Position numbers and translations under genes: made by a program
Part shown: positions 17,253-26,927 of the stretch, piece by piece
Position numbering within the stretch: the first letter of the stretch is position 1
How the letters are laid out: every line of letters starts with the position of its first letter
The notes under the pieces: model-generated
What the model saw: only the letters and a program-made list of their open reading frames with translations
What the model was told of the DNA's origin: nothing
The model's database searches: none
NCBI GenBank assembly: GCA_017624675.1
Contig: JAGAMO010000006.1
Location: forward strand, 21,413-85,412
Length of the DNA: 64,000 nt
DNA from: Clostridia bacterium
GTDB taxonomy: Bacteria; Bacillota; Clostridia; Oscillospirales; Acutalibacteraceae
Direction of reading: 5' to 3'

Positions 17253-18436
17253 TGACCGAACTGATTGTAAAGTTATTCATAAAAAACAGTGATGACATAA
17301 AGGACAATACTGTTAGAAAAGCATACGGAACCTTAGGCGGTTTTGTTGGAATTATATGCAACCTTATTTTGTGTGTGATTAAAATCACTGTAGGTTTAAT
17401 TTCGGGCAGTATTTCCATTATGGCGGACGGCTTTAACAACCTTTCCGATATGGGCTCCTCTCTTATCACTATTATTGGTTTTAAAATTGCAGGAAAGCCT
17501 GCCGATAAAGACCACCCATTCGGTCATGGAAGAATAGAATACATATCGGCTTTTATTGTGGCTGTTCTTATTCTAATTGTGGGTGTTGACCTTCTTGAAA
17601 GCTCAGTTAGTGCTCTTATAAACAACAGTAAAGCGCCTACATACAGTGCTTTAGCTATTATTGTTCTTGCTGTTTCGGTTTTAATTAAGTTTTGGATGTT
17701 TTTATTCAACAAAAAGCTTTCAAATAAAATATCTTCCGAAGTATTATTTGCCACAGCTAAGGACAGTCTCAATGACGCTATTGCCACCGCTGTAATTTTA
17801 CTCTCGGTTGCTGTTACGAAATTCGTAACTCTTCCCTTTAATCTTGACGCATTAATGGGTATTTTGGTGGCATTGTTTATACTTTGGTCGGGCATTAACT
17901 CCGCTCGTGATACACTTAATGAAATTTTGGGCAAACCGCCCGAAAAAGAGCTTATTGAAGAACTTGAAAGCATTATAATGTCCTTCAAAGAATTCGTTGG
18001 TATTCACGATTTAATTGTTCATAACTACGGTGTTGGCAGACAGTTTGCTTCGGTGCATGTTGAGGTGCCTCAGGATATAGACATTGTAAAATGTCACGAA
18101 CAGGTTGACCTTTGTGAAAAGCTTGTGGGTGAGCAACTTAATTTAACTCTTGTCATTCATATGGACCCTATCGACATCAACAACGAAGCGGTAAATGACA
18201 CAAAACAAAAATTATCCGATGCCATAAAGGTTATTGATGAAAATTTGACTCTTCACGATTTTAGGATGACACCATTAAGCGAAAAACGGACAAACCTTAT
18301 TTTTGATGTTGTAGTCCCCCCAGAACTTAAAATCAGTGAAAAAGAGCTTGAAGAAAAAATTATAACTTTAGCAAAACTTATAAACCCAATTTTCGAATGT
18401 GTCATAACCTTTGATAACGATTTTTGCGGACACTAA
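17252..18436 (+). CDS. Cation diffusion facilitator family transporter
   Basis: The 394-residue protein has six hydrophobic segments and the CDF signatures: SGSISIMADGFNNLSDMGSS in TM2 (metal-binding Asp residues), KPADKDHPFGHGRIEYIS after TM3, and ATAKDSLNDAIATA in TM5, where the Asp residues complete the transport site. A cytoplasmic C-terminal dimer domain follows (VHNYGVGRQFASVHVEV), with an additional repeat-like tail. It probably exports Zn or Mn; the ion is not certain. Its ATG overlaps the ddl stop, and a terminator follows. Confidence 0.92.
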   Translation: MTELIVKLFIKNSDDIKDNTVRKAYGTLGGFVGIICNLILCVIKITVGLISGSISIMADGFNNLSDMGSSLITIIGFKIAGKPADKDHPFGHGRIEYISAFIVAVLILIVGVDLLESSVSALINNSKAPTYSALAIIVLAVSVLIKFWMFLFNKKLSNKISSEVLFATAKDSLNDAIATAVILLSVAVTKFVTLPFNLDALMGILVALFILWSGINSARDTLNEILGKPPEKELIEELESIIMSFKEFVGIHDLIVHNYGVGRQFASVHVEVPQDIDIVKCHEQVDLCEKLVGEQLNLTLVIHMDPIDINNEAVNDTKQKLSDAIKVIDENLTLHDFRMTPLSEKRTNLIFDVVVPPELKISEKELEEKIITLAKLINPIFECVITFDNDFCGH

Positions 18437-18445
18437 GTAAAACTT

Positions 18446-18476
18446 AAAGAACCCCTTTGTGGGTTCTTTTTTTATT
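18446..18476 (+). terminator. Terminator after the cation efflux gene
   Basis: AAAGAACCC and GGGTTCTTT pair around a 6-nt loop, followed by TTTTATTTT. Confidence 0.88.
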
Positions 18477-18537
18477 TTCTAATATTTTGCAAAAAAAGTG
18501 GAAAAGTATTAAAAGAACTAAACTTTGGAGGGATTTT

Positions 18538-19878
18538 ATGAAAAATAAAATTTTGGCAACAATACTTTCATTAATTTGTATTGTTTCTTGTTTTTCTTTG
18601 GCAGGATGCGGCGAAAGAAAAGAAGCACTGGTTTATTATTTGAATTTTAAACCCGAATCTGCTGCTGTTTACGAGGAACTTGCAAAAAAATACGAAGAAG
18701 AAACAGGTATTGCCGTTAAGGTGGTTACTGCCGCCGCCAACACCTATGAGCAAACCTTGAAATCGGAAATTGCTAAATCCGATGCACCTACAATTTTTCA
18801 AGTTAACGGACCTATTGGTTATGACGCTTGGAAAGATTACTGCCTTGATATTAAAGACAGTAAACTTTACTCATTTTTAACAGATACAGACCTTGCAATT
18901 AAGGACGGTGACGGTATTTACGGCATCCCTTATGTTGTAGAGGGTTACGGCATTATTTACAACGATGCAATTATGGAAAAATATTTTGCCTTAAAATCAA
19001 AAAAGACTAACATTAATTCAGTTAGTGAGATTATTTCCTTTGACAAATTAAAGGCTGTTGTAGAGGATATGACCACCCAAAAAGAAACATTAGGAATACA
19101 GGGTGTTTTTGCCTCTACCTCACTTTCAAGCGGAGAGGATTGGCGTTGGCAAACCCACCTTTTAAACGTTCCGCTTTATTACGAAATGGTCGAAAATGAC
19201 AACAAAAATGACCCAACTTTAAATCTTTTAGATGCTAAGGAAATTAAACACAACTATTCAAAAAACTTTCAAAATCTTTTTGACCTTTATATAAACAACT
19301 CGGTAACCGCAAAAACACTTTTGGGTTCAAAATCGGTTGCCGATTCGATGGCAGAATTTGCATTAGGTCAGGTTGCTATGGTACAAAACGGTAACTGGGG
19401 TTGGTCTCAGATTTCGGGTGTAAAGGGAAACACAGTTAAAGAAAGCGATGTTAAAATGATGCCTATGTATATAGGAATAGAGGGCGAAGAAAACCAAGGT
19501 ATTTGCATTGGAACTGAGAATTATTTTGCAATTAATAAAAATGTTTCAAAAGAAAAACAAGAGGCTTCTTTAAAATTCCTTGAATGGTTATTCTCAAGCG
19601 AAACAGGTAAAAAATATGTCAGTGAAAAATTAGGATTTATCACACCTTTCAACACATTTACCGAGGCAGAACAACCCGCCGACCCATTAGCAAAAGAAAT
19701 TGTGCGTTATATGTCAGATGAAAAATATGAAAACATTCCTTGGATATTTACCGCTTTCCCCAGCGAAGCCTTTAAAAAGGATGTTGGCAACGCATTGCTT
19801 GATTACGCTCAAGGCACTAAAAAATGGGAGGATGTTGAAAAAACAGTTATTTCCAAATGGAAGAGTGAGCGTTCTTGA
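18538..19878 (+). CDS. Carbohydrate ABC transporter substrate-binding lipoprotein
   Basis: The 446-residue protein has a lipoprotein signal, MKNKILATILSLICIVSCFS followed by LAGC, and the fold features of family 1 sugar-binding proteins: an ALVYYLNFKPESAAVYEELA start, the segment IPYVVEGYGIIYND that frames the ligand cleft, and GQVAMVQNGNWGW near residue 290. The two permease genes follow with overlaps. Because malQ is last in the same operon, a maltodextrin-like sugar is the likely cargo, by inference. The open frame extends upstream to 18457, but GGAGGG lies just before the ATG at 18538. Confidence 0.9.
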   Translation: MKNKILATILSLICIVSCFSLAGCGERKEALVYYLNFKPESAAVYEELAKKYEEETGIAVKVVTAAANTYEQTLKSEIAKSDAPTIFQVNGPIGYDAWKDYCLDIKDSKLYSFLTDTDLAIKDGDGIYGIPYVVEGYGIIYNDAIMEKYFALKSKKTNINSVSEIISFDKLKAVVEDMTTQKETLGIQGVFASTSLSSGEDWRWQTHLLNVPLYYEMVENDNKNDPTLNLLDAKEIKHNYSKNFQNLFDLYINNSVTAKTLLGSKSVADSMAEFALGQVAMVQNGNWGWSQISGVKGNTVKESDVKMMPMYIGIEGEENQGICIGTENYFAINKNVSKEKQEASLKFLEWLFSSETGKKYVSEKLGFITPFNTFTEAEQPADPLAKEIVRYMSDEKYENIPWIFTAFPSEAFKKDVGNALLDYAQGTKKWEDVEKTVISKWKSERS

Positions 19879-20723
19879 AAATAAACCAATACAGAAGATA
19901 TTTTCCCATTTTTGTAGCCCCTTGTCTTGTTGCATTTTTAATTGCCTTTGTAATCCCCTTTGTTATGGGACTGTTTCTTTCCTTTACCGAGTTTAGAACT
20001 GTTAGCAACGCTCAGTTTGTGGGAATAGAAAATTATATAAGAGCCTTTAGTGATGACAGCGGTTTTTTAGAGTCCCTTTGGTTTACTGTTAAATTTGCAA
20101 TCATTTCGGTTATAACCATAAATGTTTTTGCCTTTTTCTTGGCGCTGATTTTAACTAAATCGGTGCCTGGAACAAAGCTTTTTCGAACTGTATTTTTTAT
20201 GCCGAATTTGATAGGCGGTATCGTACTAGGCTATATTTGGCAAGTTATTATAAACGGTGTTCTATATAATTTTAATTACTCTATAACCTCTGACCCAACC
20301 TTTGGATTTTGGGGGCTTGTAATTCTTATGAATTGGCAAATGATAGGTTATATGATGATAATTTATATTGCGGGAATACAAAATATCTCGACAGATATTT
20401 TAGAAGCCGCAAAGGTGGACGGTGCGGGTGGTTTTGTTACCCTGACCAAAATAATTATCCCATCAGTTATGCCTTCTATTACCATTTGTCTTTTTCTTAC
20501 AATTACAAACTCGTTTAAGCTTTTCGACCAAAACTTAGCACTCACCGCAGGTGCACCCGCAAACCGCACCCAAATGGTTGCCCTTAATATATACGAGACC
20601 TTCTATTCCCGCAACGGGTATGAAGGTGTGGGTCAAGCGAAAGCCGTTATGTTCTTTGTGATTGTGGCGGTTATAGCATTGGCGCAACTTTATTTAACAA
20701 GGAGAAAAGAGGTAGAAAATTAA
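19875..20723 (+). CDS. Sugar ABC transporter permease (MalF/UgpA type)
   Basis: The 282-residue protein has six membrane segments and the permease EAA loop, EAAKVDGAGGFVTLTKIIIP (about residues 179-198), which touches the ATPase. It starts at a TTG that overlaps the stop of the binding-protein gene by 4 nt; no better ATG exists in the N-terminal region. It pairs with the next permease. No ATPase gene is in the operon, so a shared MsmX-like ATPase encoded elsewhere is likely. Confidence 0.9.
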   Translation: MKINQYRRYFPIFVAPCLVAFLIAFVIPFVMGLFLSFTEFRTVSNAQFVGIENYIRAFSDDSGFLESLWFTVKFAIISVITINVFAFFLALILTKSVPGTKLFRTVFFMPNLIGGIVLGYIWQVIINGVLYNFNYSITSDPTFGFWGLVILMNWQMIGYMMIIYIAGIQNISTDILEAAKVDGAGGFVTLTKIIIPSVMPSITICLFLTITNSFKLFDQNLALTAGAPANRTQMVALNIYETFYSRNGYEGVGQAKAVMFFVIVAVIALAQLYLTRRKEVEN

Positions 20724-21553
20724 TGAAAGAAAGATTTTTTAATACTCTATACTTCTTTATTCTTCTTATTTTATCAGTGCTTTTTATTTTCCCTGTCTTT
20801 GTTGTGGTTATAAACTCACTTAAGTTCAAGTTTTCTATTGCCACCGCTCCCTTTGTTTTGCCAAACGCAGATACCTTTAGCGGAATAGAAAACTATACCA
20901 CAGGTATTGAAACAACCGGTTTTCTTTCGGCTTTAGGTTGGTCTTTGTTTATAACGGTATTTTCGGTTGGGGTTATTATAGTTTTCACCTCAATGACTGC
21001 TTGGTATATAACAAGGGTAAAGTCGCTTTTTAACAGTCTTTTATATTACGCCTTGGTCTTTTCTATGATTGTACCATTTCAGATGGTAATGTTTACAATG
21101 TCCAAGGTGGCAAATGTTTTAAGACTTGATAACCCACTTGGAATAATTTTAATCTATTTGGGATTTGGAGCAGGACTTTCGGTATTTATGTTTTCGGGCT
21201 TTATAAAAACTGTTCCCAGAACAATAGAGGAAGCGGCAACCATTGACGGTTGCAACACCTTTCAGGTTTTTTGGCTTGTGGTTTTCCCCGTGCTCAAACC
21301 CACAGCAATTACAGTAGCTATATTAAATACTATGTGGATTTGGAACGACTATCTGTTGCCTTATCTTGTAATAGGAAAAGATTATAAAACAATACCCATA
21401 GCCGTACAATATTTAAAGGGAGGATACGGCTCGGTAGATATGGGCGCTTTAATGGCTATGCTAGTTTTATCTATTATCCCCGTTGTGGTATTCTATCTTT
21501 TGTGCCAAAAATATATCATAAAAGGAGTAGCCTCAGGTGCAGTTAAGGGCTAA
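20723..21553 (+). CDS. Sugar ABC transporter permease (MalG/UgpE type)
   Basis: The 276-residue protein has six membrane segments and the EAA loop EEAATIDGCNTFQVFWLVVF (about residues 169-188) of MalG-type permeases. Its ATG overlaps the preceding stop (TAATG), and its end overlaps the malQ start by 17 nt. It forms the second half of the membrane channel. Confidence 0.9.
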   Translation: MKERFFNTLYFFILLILSVLFIFPVFVVVINSLKFKFSIATAPFVLPNADTFSGIENYTTGIETTGFLSALGWSLFITVFSVGVIIVFTSMTAWYITRVKSLFNSLLYYALVFSMIVPFQMVMFTMSKVANVLRLDNPLGIILIYLGFGAGLSVFMFSGFIKTVPRTIEEAATIDGCNTFQVFWLVVFPVLKPTAITVAILNTMWIWNDYLLPYLVIGKDYKTIPIAVQYLKGGYGSVDMGALMAMLVLSIIPVVVFYLLCQKYIIKGVASGAVKG

Positions 21554-22916
21554 ATTTGAAAATCGTAAAAGGGGAATTTTACTTCCCCTTTCCTCTTTGC
21601 CGTCTAATTACGGTATTGGAACACTGGGAATTGAAGCATACAACTTTATAGACCTTTTAAGGGAAACGGGACAAAATTTTTGGCAAATACTGCCTCTATG
21701 CCCTGTAGGCCGTGGCAACTCGCCTTATGCTTCAATCAGTTGTTTTGCGGGGGAGATTCTTTATATTGACCTTGATATGTTAGTAGACGACGGACTACTA
21801 ACAAAAAGCGAGATTGGTTGCTATAGTTTTTCAAAAAATATAGATTACAAAAGGGTAAGAGAATTTAAAATTCCTTTGCTGAAATTGGCGTCAAGCCGTT
21901 TTAACAAGGATAACGAGGATTTTGAAAACTTCTGCAGAGAAAATGATTATTGGCTTCAAAGTTTTGCATCGTTTTGCTCCCTTAAAAACGAAATTTCAGA
22001 AGATTTTCATAAAATAACTCAGTATTTGTTTTTTAAACAGTATAAAAAACTTCACGCTTACGCTAACCAAAACGGCATTAAAATTATCGGCGATATCCCC
22101 TTTTATGTAGATTTAGAAAGTGCCGATGTTTGGGCTAATCCCGAAATCTTTGAATTTGGCGAAGATTTAAAACCAACCCTTGTTGCAGGTGTTCCGCCTG
22201 ATTTTTTCAGTAGCACAGGTCAACTTTGGGGAAACCCCGTTTATAATTGGGAATACCTTAAACAAAATAATTATGATTGGTGGCAAAAAAGACTTATTCA
22301 TAACGCAAAGCTATATGATGCCATAAGAATAGACCACTTCAGAGCCTTTGCAAATTATTACTGTATCCCCGCTAATTCCTCTGACGCTACAAAAGGTTTT
22401 TGGAGAAAGGGTGTGGGGGAGGACTTTTTTAATCAAGTAAAAGAAAAACTCTCAAACACTATGATTATTGCAGAGGATTTGGGCGGTGAGGAAGACCCGC
22501 TTGTTATTGAACTTTTAAATAAAACAGGTTTTCCAAATATGAAGGTTTTGCAGTTTGCCTTTAGTTCTGATGAAAGTAATATCTTTCTGCCAAGAAATTT
22601 CGGTAAAAACTGTGTTTGTTATACAGGTACTCACGATAATGATACAACTCTTGGCTGGTATGAAAAATTGTCCGTGGACCAAAAAGACCTTTTCAAAAAA
22701 CTAGTACCGCAAAAATACAATTCCCCTGTTTTAAATCTTATTTCCTTTGCAATGGACTCTAAGGCCGAAATTGTAATTATACCTTTTACTGATTATTTAG
22801 AGTTAAACTCAGACTGCCGAATCAACACCCCCTCAGTACCTGAAGGCAACTGGGAATGGCGATTTGAAAGACAACAAATAACCGAAAATCTTAAAGAAAA
22901 AATTAAAAATTTTTAG
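21537..22916 (+). CDS. malQ: 4-alpha-glucanotransferase (amylomaltase)
   Basis: MalQ transfers alpha-1,4-glucan segments and frees glucose from maltodextrins (GH77). The 459-residue protein starts near KRGILLPLSSLPSNYGIGTL and has FWQILPLCPVGRGNSPYASI, IGDIPFYVDLESADVWANPE, the nucleophile region IRIDHFRAF, the acid/base segment IIAEDLGGE and CYTGTHDNDTTLGWY. All GH77 blocks are present; it is shorter than the common 490-500 residues, mostly at loops. The GTG start follows AAAGGAG and lies inside the permease gene. Since the operon imports a sugar and glgB is nearby, the set fits use of maltodextrin or glycogen. Confidence 0.95.
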   Translation: MQLRAKFENRKRGILLPLSSLPSNYGIGTLGIEAYNFIDLLRETGQNFWQILPLCPVGRGNSPYASISCFAGEILYIDLDMLVDDGLLTKSEIGCYSFSKNIDYKRVREFKIPLLKLASSRFNKDNEDFENFCRENDYWLQSFASFCSLKNEISEDFHKITQYLFFKQYKKLHAYANQNGIKIIGDIPFYVDLESADVWANPEIFEFGEDLKPTLVAGVPPDFFSSTGQLWGNPVYNWEYLKQNNYDWWQKRLIHNAKLYDAIRIDHFRAFANYYCIPANSSDATKGFWRKGVGEDFFNQVKEKLSNTMIIAEDLGGEEDPLVIELLNKTGFPNMKVLQFAFSSDESNIFLPRNFGKNCVCYTGTHDNDTTLGWYEKLSVDQKDLFKKLVPQKYNSPVLNLISFAMDSKAEIVIIPFTDYLELNSDCRINTPSVPEGNWEWRFERQQITENLKEKIKNF

Positions 22917-22926
22917 ACTCCTGCTC

Positions 22927-22955
22927 TTGACTTTATACACGCTTTTATGTATAAT
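22927..22955 (+). promoter_or_regulatory. Promoter of the citrate cluster
   Basis: TTGACT (22927-22932), 17-nt spacer, TATAAT (22950-22955), 30 nt before the first gene. The -10 box lies within the palindrome at 22948-22971. Confidence 0.85.
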
Positions 22956-22971
22956 TGTATACAATTATACA
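22948..22971 (+). promoter_or_regulatory. 24-bp palindromic operator, probably for the cluster's GntR regulator
   Basis: The stretch is a perfect palindrome with half-site TGTATAATTGTA and centre TTGTATACAA. That core fits the general GT...AC pattern of GntR-family operators. It covers the -10 box and the transcription start, so a bound repressor would block initiation. The only regulator in the operon is the GntR protein at 24353. Confidence 0.75.
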
Positions 22972-22985
22972 AATGAGGTGAAAAA

Positions 22986-24353
22986 ATGCTGGAATTATCC
23001 AATAAGACCAACCTATTAGAGCAGGCTACATATAAGTATTCCCTGCAGGATATTGAAAATCCTAATTTGTATCGTGATCTTTATCCCTATGATAATGTTC
23101 CGAAAATTGCTTTTAACCACCGTAGAGTCCCTATGGGTATGCCCGAAGAAATTTGGATTACCGACACATCTCTCCGCGACGGTCAGCAATCGGTTGAGCC
23201 TTATACAGTTAAACAGATTGTAGACCTTTACAAGCTTATGTCCAAGCTTGGCGGTCCTTACGGAATAATTCGACAGACCGAGTTTTTCGTTTACAGTCAA
23301 AAAGATAGAAAGGCTTTGGAAGAATGTCAGGCTTTAGGACTTAAGTTCCCCGAAATTACAACCTGGATTAGAGCAAACAAGGAAGACTTTAAGCTTGTTA
23401 AAGATTTGGGTATTCGCGAAACAGGAATTTTGGTTTCTTGCAGTGACTATCATATTTTCAAAAAACTTAAAAAAACCCGTAAAGAAGCAATGGAAGGCTA
23501 CTTAGCCGCCGTCGCTCAGGCTTTTGAGGCTGGTGTTATGCCAAGATGCCACTTAGAGGATATTACAAGGGCTGACTTCTACGGCTTTGTTGTTCCCTTT
23601 GTTAACGAGCTTATGAAAATGTCAAAGGATGCAGGTATCCCTGTTAAAATCCGTGCTTGTGATACAATGGGTTACGGCGTACCTTTCAGCGAAGTTGCAC
23701 TGCCTAGAAGTGTTCCGGGTATTATTTACGGTTTACAGCATTATTCTGATGTTCCAAGCGAAATGTTAGAATGGCACGGCCACAATGACTTTTATAAGGC
23801 TGTTGCGAATGCCTCTACCGCTTGGCTATATGGTGCATCCGCCGTTAACTGTTCCCTTTTAGGTATCGGCGAGCGTACAGGTAATGTGCCGCTCGAGGCT
23901 ATGATTATGGAATACGCTTCACTCAGAGGCTCTCTTGACGGAATGGATACCACTGTAATTACCGAAATTGCTGACTATTTTAAAAATGAGATGGGATATA
24001 AAGTTCCGCCAATGACACCCTTTGTTGGCAAGAACTTTAATGTTACAAGAGCGGGTATTCACGCCGACGGACTTTTAAAGGACGAGGAGATTTACAATAT
24101 ATTTGATACAAACAAACTCCTCAACCGCCCCGCCTCTGTTTCGGTTAGCAAAACAAGCGGTCTTGCGGGTATTGCTTATTGGATTAATAACAACTACCGT
24201 CTTAAAGGTGATAAAGCCATTGATAAAAAACACCCCCTTGTAATTGCCCTTAAGGATTGGGTTGACAAGGAATATGAAGACGGTAGACAAACCGCACTTT
24301 CAGATATTGAGCTTGAGAACAAAATAGGCGAACTATCGGGAGGTAAATTCTGA
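22986..24353 (+). CDS. (Re)-citrate synthase-like HMGL/isopropylmalate synthase family enzyme
   Basis: The 455-residue protein is a DRE-TIM barrel enzyme of the isopropylmalate/homocitrate synthase family: WITDTSLRDGQQSVEPYTV (about residues 56-74; the usual DxTLRDG reads DTSLRDG), the metal-binding MLEWHGHNDFYKAVANA (about 261-277) and NCSLLGIGERTGNVPLEAM. In Clostridium kluyveri a member of this family is the (Re)-citrate synthase. The neighbours aconitase and isocitrate dehydrogenase argue for citrate rather than isopropylmalate formation, since no leuB or leuC-type small-subunit gene is present. The alternative is homocitrate synthase. It is the first gene of the operon; the GntR gene starts at its stop codon. 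Confidence 0.8.
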   Translation: MLELSNKTNLLEQATYKYSLQDIENPNLYRDLYPYDNVPKIAFNHRRVPMGMPEEIWITDTSLRDGQQSVEPYTVKQIVDLYKLMSKLGGPYGIIRQTEFFVYSQKDRKALEECQALGLKFPEITTWIRANKEDFKLVKDLGIRETGILVSCSDYHIFKKLKKTRKEAMEGYLAAVAQAFEAGVMPRCHLEDITRADFYGFVVPFVNELMKMSKDAGIPVKIRACDTMGYGVPFSEVALPRSVPGIIYGLQHYSDVPSEMLEWHGHNDFYKAVANASTAWLYGASAVNCSLLGIGERTGNVPLEAMIMEYASLRGSLDGMDTTVITEIADYFKNEMGYKVPPMTPFVGKNFNVTRAGIHADGLLKDEEIYNIFDTNKLLNRPASVSVSKTSGLAGIAYWINNNYRLKGDKAIDKKHPLVIALKDWVDKEYEDGRQTALSDIELENKIGELSGGKF

Positions 24354-24991
24354 TGATTATACATAAGACTGTGTCCCTTGCCGACCAAGTTTTCGAACAC
24401 ATTGAAACCGATATTTTAAGCGGTAAATATGGGCGCGGCGAAGTTATTACCGAGGGTAAACTCAGTGCCGAGTTAGGTGTTAGCCGCACCCCTATAAGAG
24501 AGGCTTTAAGAAGACTAAGTCAAGAACACTTGATTGAAGAAAGCGGTAAAGGAAGCGTTGTTATTGGTATTTCCGAAAAGGATTTAGACGACATTTTCCT
24601 TATTCGCAAACAACTTGAAAGCCTTGCGGCTTCTATGGCGGCAAAGCACCACAACGAAGAACAGTTGGAAGAACTCCGCGAGGTTTTGGAACTTCAGGAA
24701 TTTTATATGGGCAAGAGCGACACCGAACACATAAAACATATGGATAACAAATTCCACAGTATTCTTTACAAACTCACAGGAAGTAATATCTTTTATGATA
24801 CCCTCGTTCCCCTGCACCGCAAAATTCAAAAATACCGCCGTGCGTCTTTGCAAAAGCCAAGCCGCGCTAAAGATTCGGTTTTAGAGCATCGCAAAATTTT
24901 TGAGGCTATATTGGAAAGAAATGAAGAACTTGCTTCAAAATATGCTTTAGAGCATATTGAAAACGCTTATAACCATATAAAGAGAGGATAA
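24353..24991 (+). CDS. GntR family regulator with FCD domain
   Basis: The 212-residue protein has a GntR winged helix at residues 1-75 (ILSGKYGRGEVITEGKLSAE and LGVSRTPIREALRRLSQEHL) and an FCD ligand domain (about 80-205) with LESLAASMAAKHHNEEQLEE, MDNKFHSILYKLTGS and LEHRKIFEAILERN, whose Asp and His residues usually bind a metal and a carboxylate. Sitting inside the citrate operon, it probably senses a tri- or dicarboxylate and acts at the palindrome at 22948. Its ATG overlaps the preceding TGA. Confidence 0.92.
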   Translation: MIIHKTVSLADQVFEHIETDILSGKYGRGEVITEGKLSAELGVSRTPIREALRRLSQEHLIEESGKGSVVIGISEKDLDDIFLIRKQLESLAASMAAKHHNEEQLEELREVLELQEFYMGKSDTEHIKHMDNKFHSILYKLTGSNIFYDTLVPLHRKIQKYRRASLQKPSRAKDSVLEHRKIFEAILERNEELASKYALEHIENAYNHIKRG

Positions 24992-24996
24992 AAATA

Positions 24997-26925
24997 ATGG
25001 GTTTAACTATTGCACAAAAAATCATTAAGGCTCATATGCTTTCGGGCGATATGACAGTTGGAAGCGAAGTGGCCTTAAAAATCGACCAGACCTTAACTCA
25101 GGATGCTACAGGTACTATGGCTTACCTTGAGTTTGAAACAATGGGCTTAGACCGTGTTAAAACCGAAAAAAGTGTTGCTTACATAGACCACAACACATTA
25201 CAGTCTGGCTTTGAAAATGCCGACGACCACAGATACATACAATCGGTTTGTAAAAAGCACGGAATTTATTTCTCACGCCCCGGTAACGGCATTTGCCACC
25301 AAGTTCATCTTGAGCGTTTCGGCAAACCCGGTAAAACCTTAATTGGTTCTGACAGCCACACCCCCACAGGCGGCGGTATCGGTATGCTTGCAATGGGTGC
25401 AGGCGGTCTTGACGTTGCTGTTGCAATGGGCGGCGGTGCTTACTATATCACAATGCCTAAAATGTATAAGGTTAACCTTACAGGCAAACTCAGACCCTTT
25501 GTTACCGCAAAGGACGTAAGTCTTGAGATTTTAAGAATTTTATCTGTTAAAGGCGGCGTTGGTGCCATTATTGAATGGGGCGGCGAGGGTATTAAAACTC
25601 TATCTGTTCCTGAACGTGCCACCATTACCAATATGGGTACTGAGCTTGGCGCTACAACCTCAATATTCCCCTCTGACGAAATTACCAAGGCTTTCTTAGA
25701 GGCTGAGGGCAGAGGCGAGGATTATGTTGAACTTTCAAGCGACCCCGACGCAGTTTACGACAAGGTTATCGACATTAATTTAAGCGAATTAAAACCCCTT
25801 ATCGCTTGTCCCCACAGCCCCGACAATATTGTTACTGTCGAGTCTTTAAAGGGCACTAAGGTAGACCAGGTTTGCATTGGTTCTTGCACCAACTCTTCCT
25901 TACTCGATATGCTTAAGGTTGCGACACTGCTCAAGGGCAAGGTTATTGACCCCAGTGTCAGCCTTTCTATCTCCCCCGGCTCTAAGCAGGTTTTATCAAT
26001 GCTTTCAGACTGTGGCGCTTTAACCGATATTTTGGCTAGCGGCGCCCGTCTTTTAGAGTGCGCTTGCGGTCCTTGTATCGGAATGGGCTTCTCCCCCAAC
26101 TCTGCAGGTGTTTCACTTAGGACATTTAACCGCAACTTCGAGGGCAGAAGCGGTACTGCCGACGGTCAGGTTTACTTGGTTTCTCCCGAAACTGCAGTTG
26201 CCGCCGCAATTACAGGCTACATTACCGACCCTCAATTACTAGGAGATATGCCCGAGATTAAAATGCCCAAGTCTTTCAAAATTGACGACAGCGCAGTTAT
26301 TCCACCCGCCAGTGTCGAGGAAGCCGAGAGTCTTGAGGTTTTACGCGGACCCAACATTAAACCTTTCCCCACCGAAATTCCTCAGGAAGACAGTCTTACT
26401 GCTAATTTAGCATTAAAGGTTGGCGATAATATTACCACCGACCACATTATGCCTGCAGGCGCTAAAATCCTCCCCTACCGTTCAAATATTCCCCACCTTT
26501 CACAGTTCTGCTTTGGCGTTTGCGACACCACATTCCCCGCAAGAGCAAAGGAACTTGGCAGAAGCATTATCGTGGGCGGTAGCAACTACGGTCAGGGCTC
26601 ATCCCGTGAACACGCGGCTTTAGTTCCTATGTATTTAGGTGTTCGCGCAGTTATTACAAAGAGCTTTGCCCGTATCCATGTTGCAAACCTTATAAATGCA
26701 GGTATTATGCCATTAACCTTTAAAAACCCCGAGGATTACGATAAACTAAATCAGGGCGACACTTTAACCCTTACTAATGTGTTTGAGGGTATGGACAAAG
26801 GCGAAATTACCTTATTAGATGAAACCACAGGCGAAAGCTTTGCACTTGCTTGTTCATTTACCGAACGCCAAAAGGCAATTCTTAAAGCCGGTGGTCTTCT
26901 CTCCTTTACAAAGAAAGGTGAATAA
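24997..26925 (+). CDS. Aconitate hydratase
   Basis: Aconitase interconverts citrate and isocitrate with a 4Fe-4S cluster. The 642-residue protein has the cluster cysteines in CIGSCTNSS and CACGPCIGMG, LIGSDSHTPTGGGIGMLAMG near the N-terminus, and the swivel domain (about 470-640) with VGGSNYGQGSSREHAA and its active-site Ser-Arg. The length fits the short monofunctional type found in Clostridia, shorter than AcnA (about 890). It stands between the GntR gene and the isocitrate dehydrogenase gene. Confidence 0.95.
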   Translation: MGLTIAQKIIKAHMLSGDMTVGSEVALKIDQTLTQDATGTMAYLEFETMGLDRVKTEKSVAYIDHNTLQSGFENADDHRYIQSVCKKHGIYFSRPGNGICHQVHLERFGKPGKTLIGSDSHTPTGGGIGMLAMGAGGLDVAVAMGGGAYYITMPKMYKVNLTGKLRPFVTAKDVSLEILRILSVKGGVGAIIEWGGEGIKTLSVPERATITNMGTELGATTSIFPSDEITKAFLEAEGRGEDYVELSSDPDAVYDKVIDINLSELKPLIACPHSPDNIVTVESLKGTKVDQVCIGSCTNSSLLDMLKVATLLKGKVIDPSVSLSISPGSKQVLSMLSDCGALTDILASGARLLECACGPCIGMGFSPNSAGVSLRTFNRNFEGRSGTADGQVYLVSPETAVAAAITGYITDPQLLGDMPEIKMPKSFKIDDSAVIPPASVEEAESLEVLRGPNIKPFPTEIPQEDSLTANLALKVGDNITTDHIMPAGAKILPYRSNIPHLSQFCFGVCDTTFPARAKELGRSIIVGGSNYGQGSSREHAALVPMYLGVRAVITKSFARIHVANLINAGIMPLTFKNPEDYDKLNQGDTLTLTNVFEGMDKGEITLLDETTGESFALACSFTERQKAILKAGGLLSFTKKGE

Positions 26926-26927
26926 TA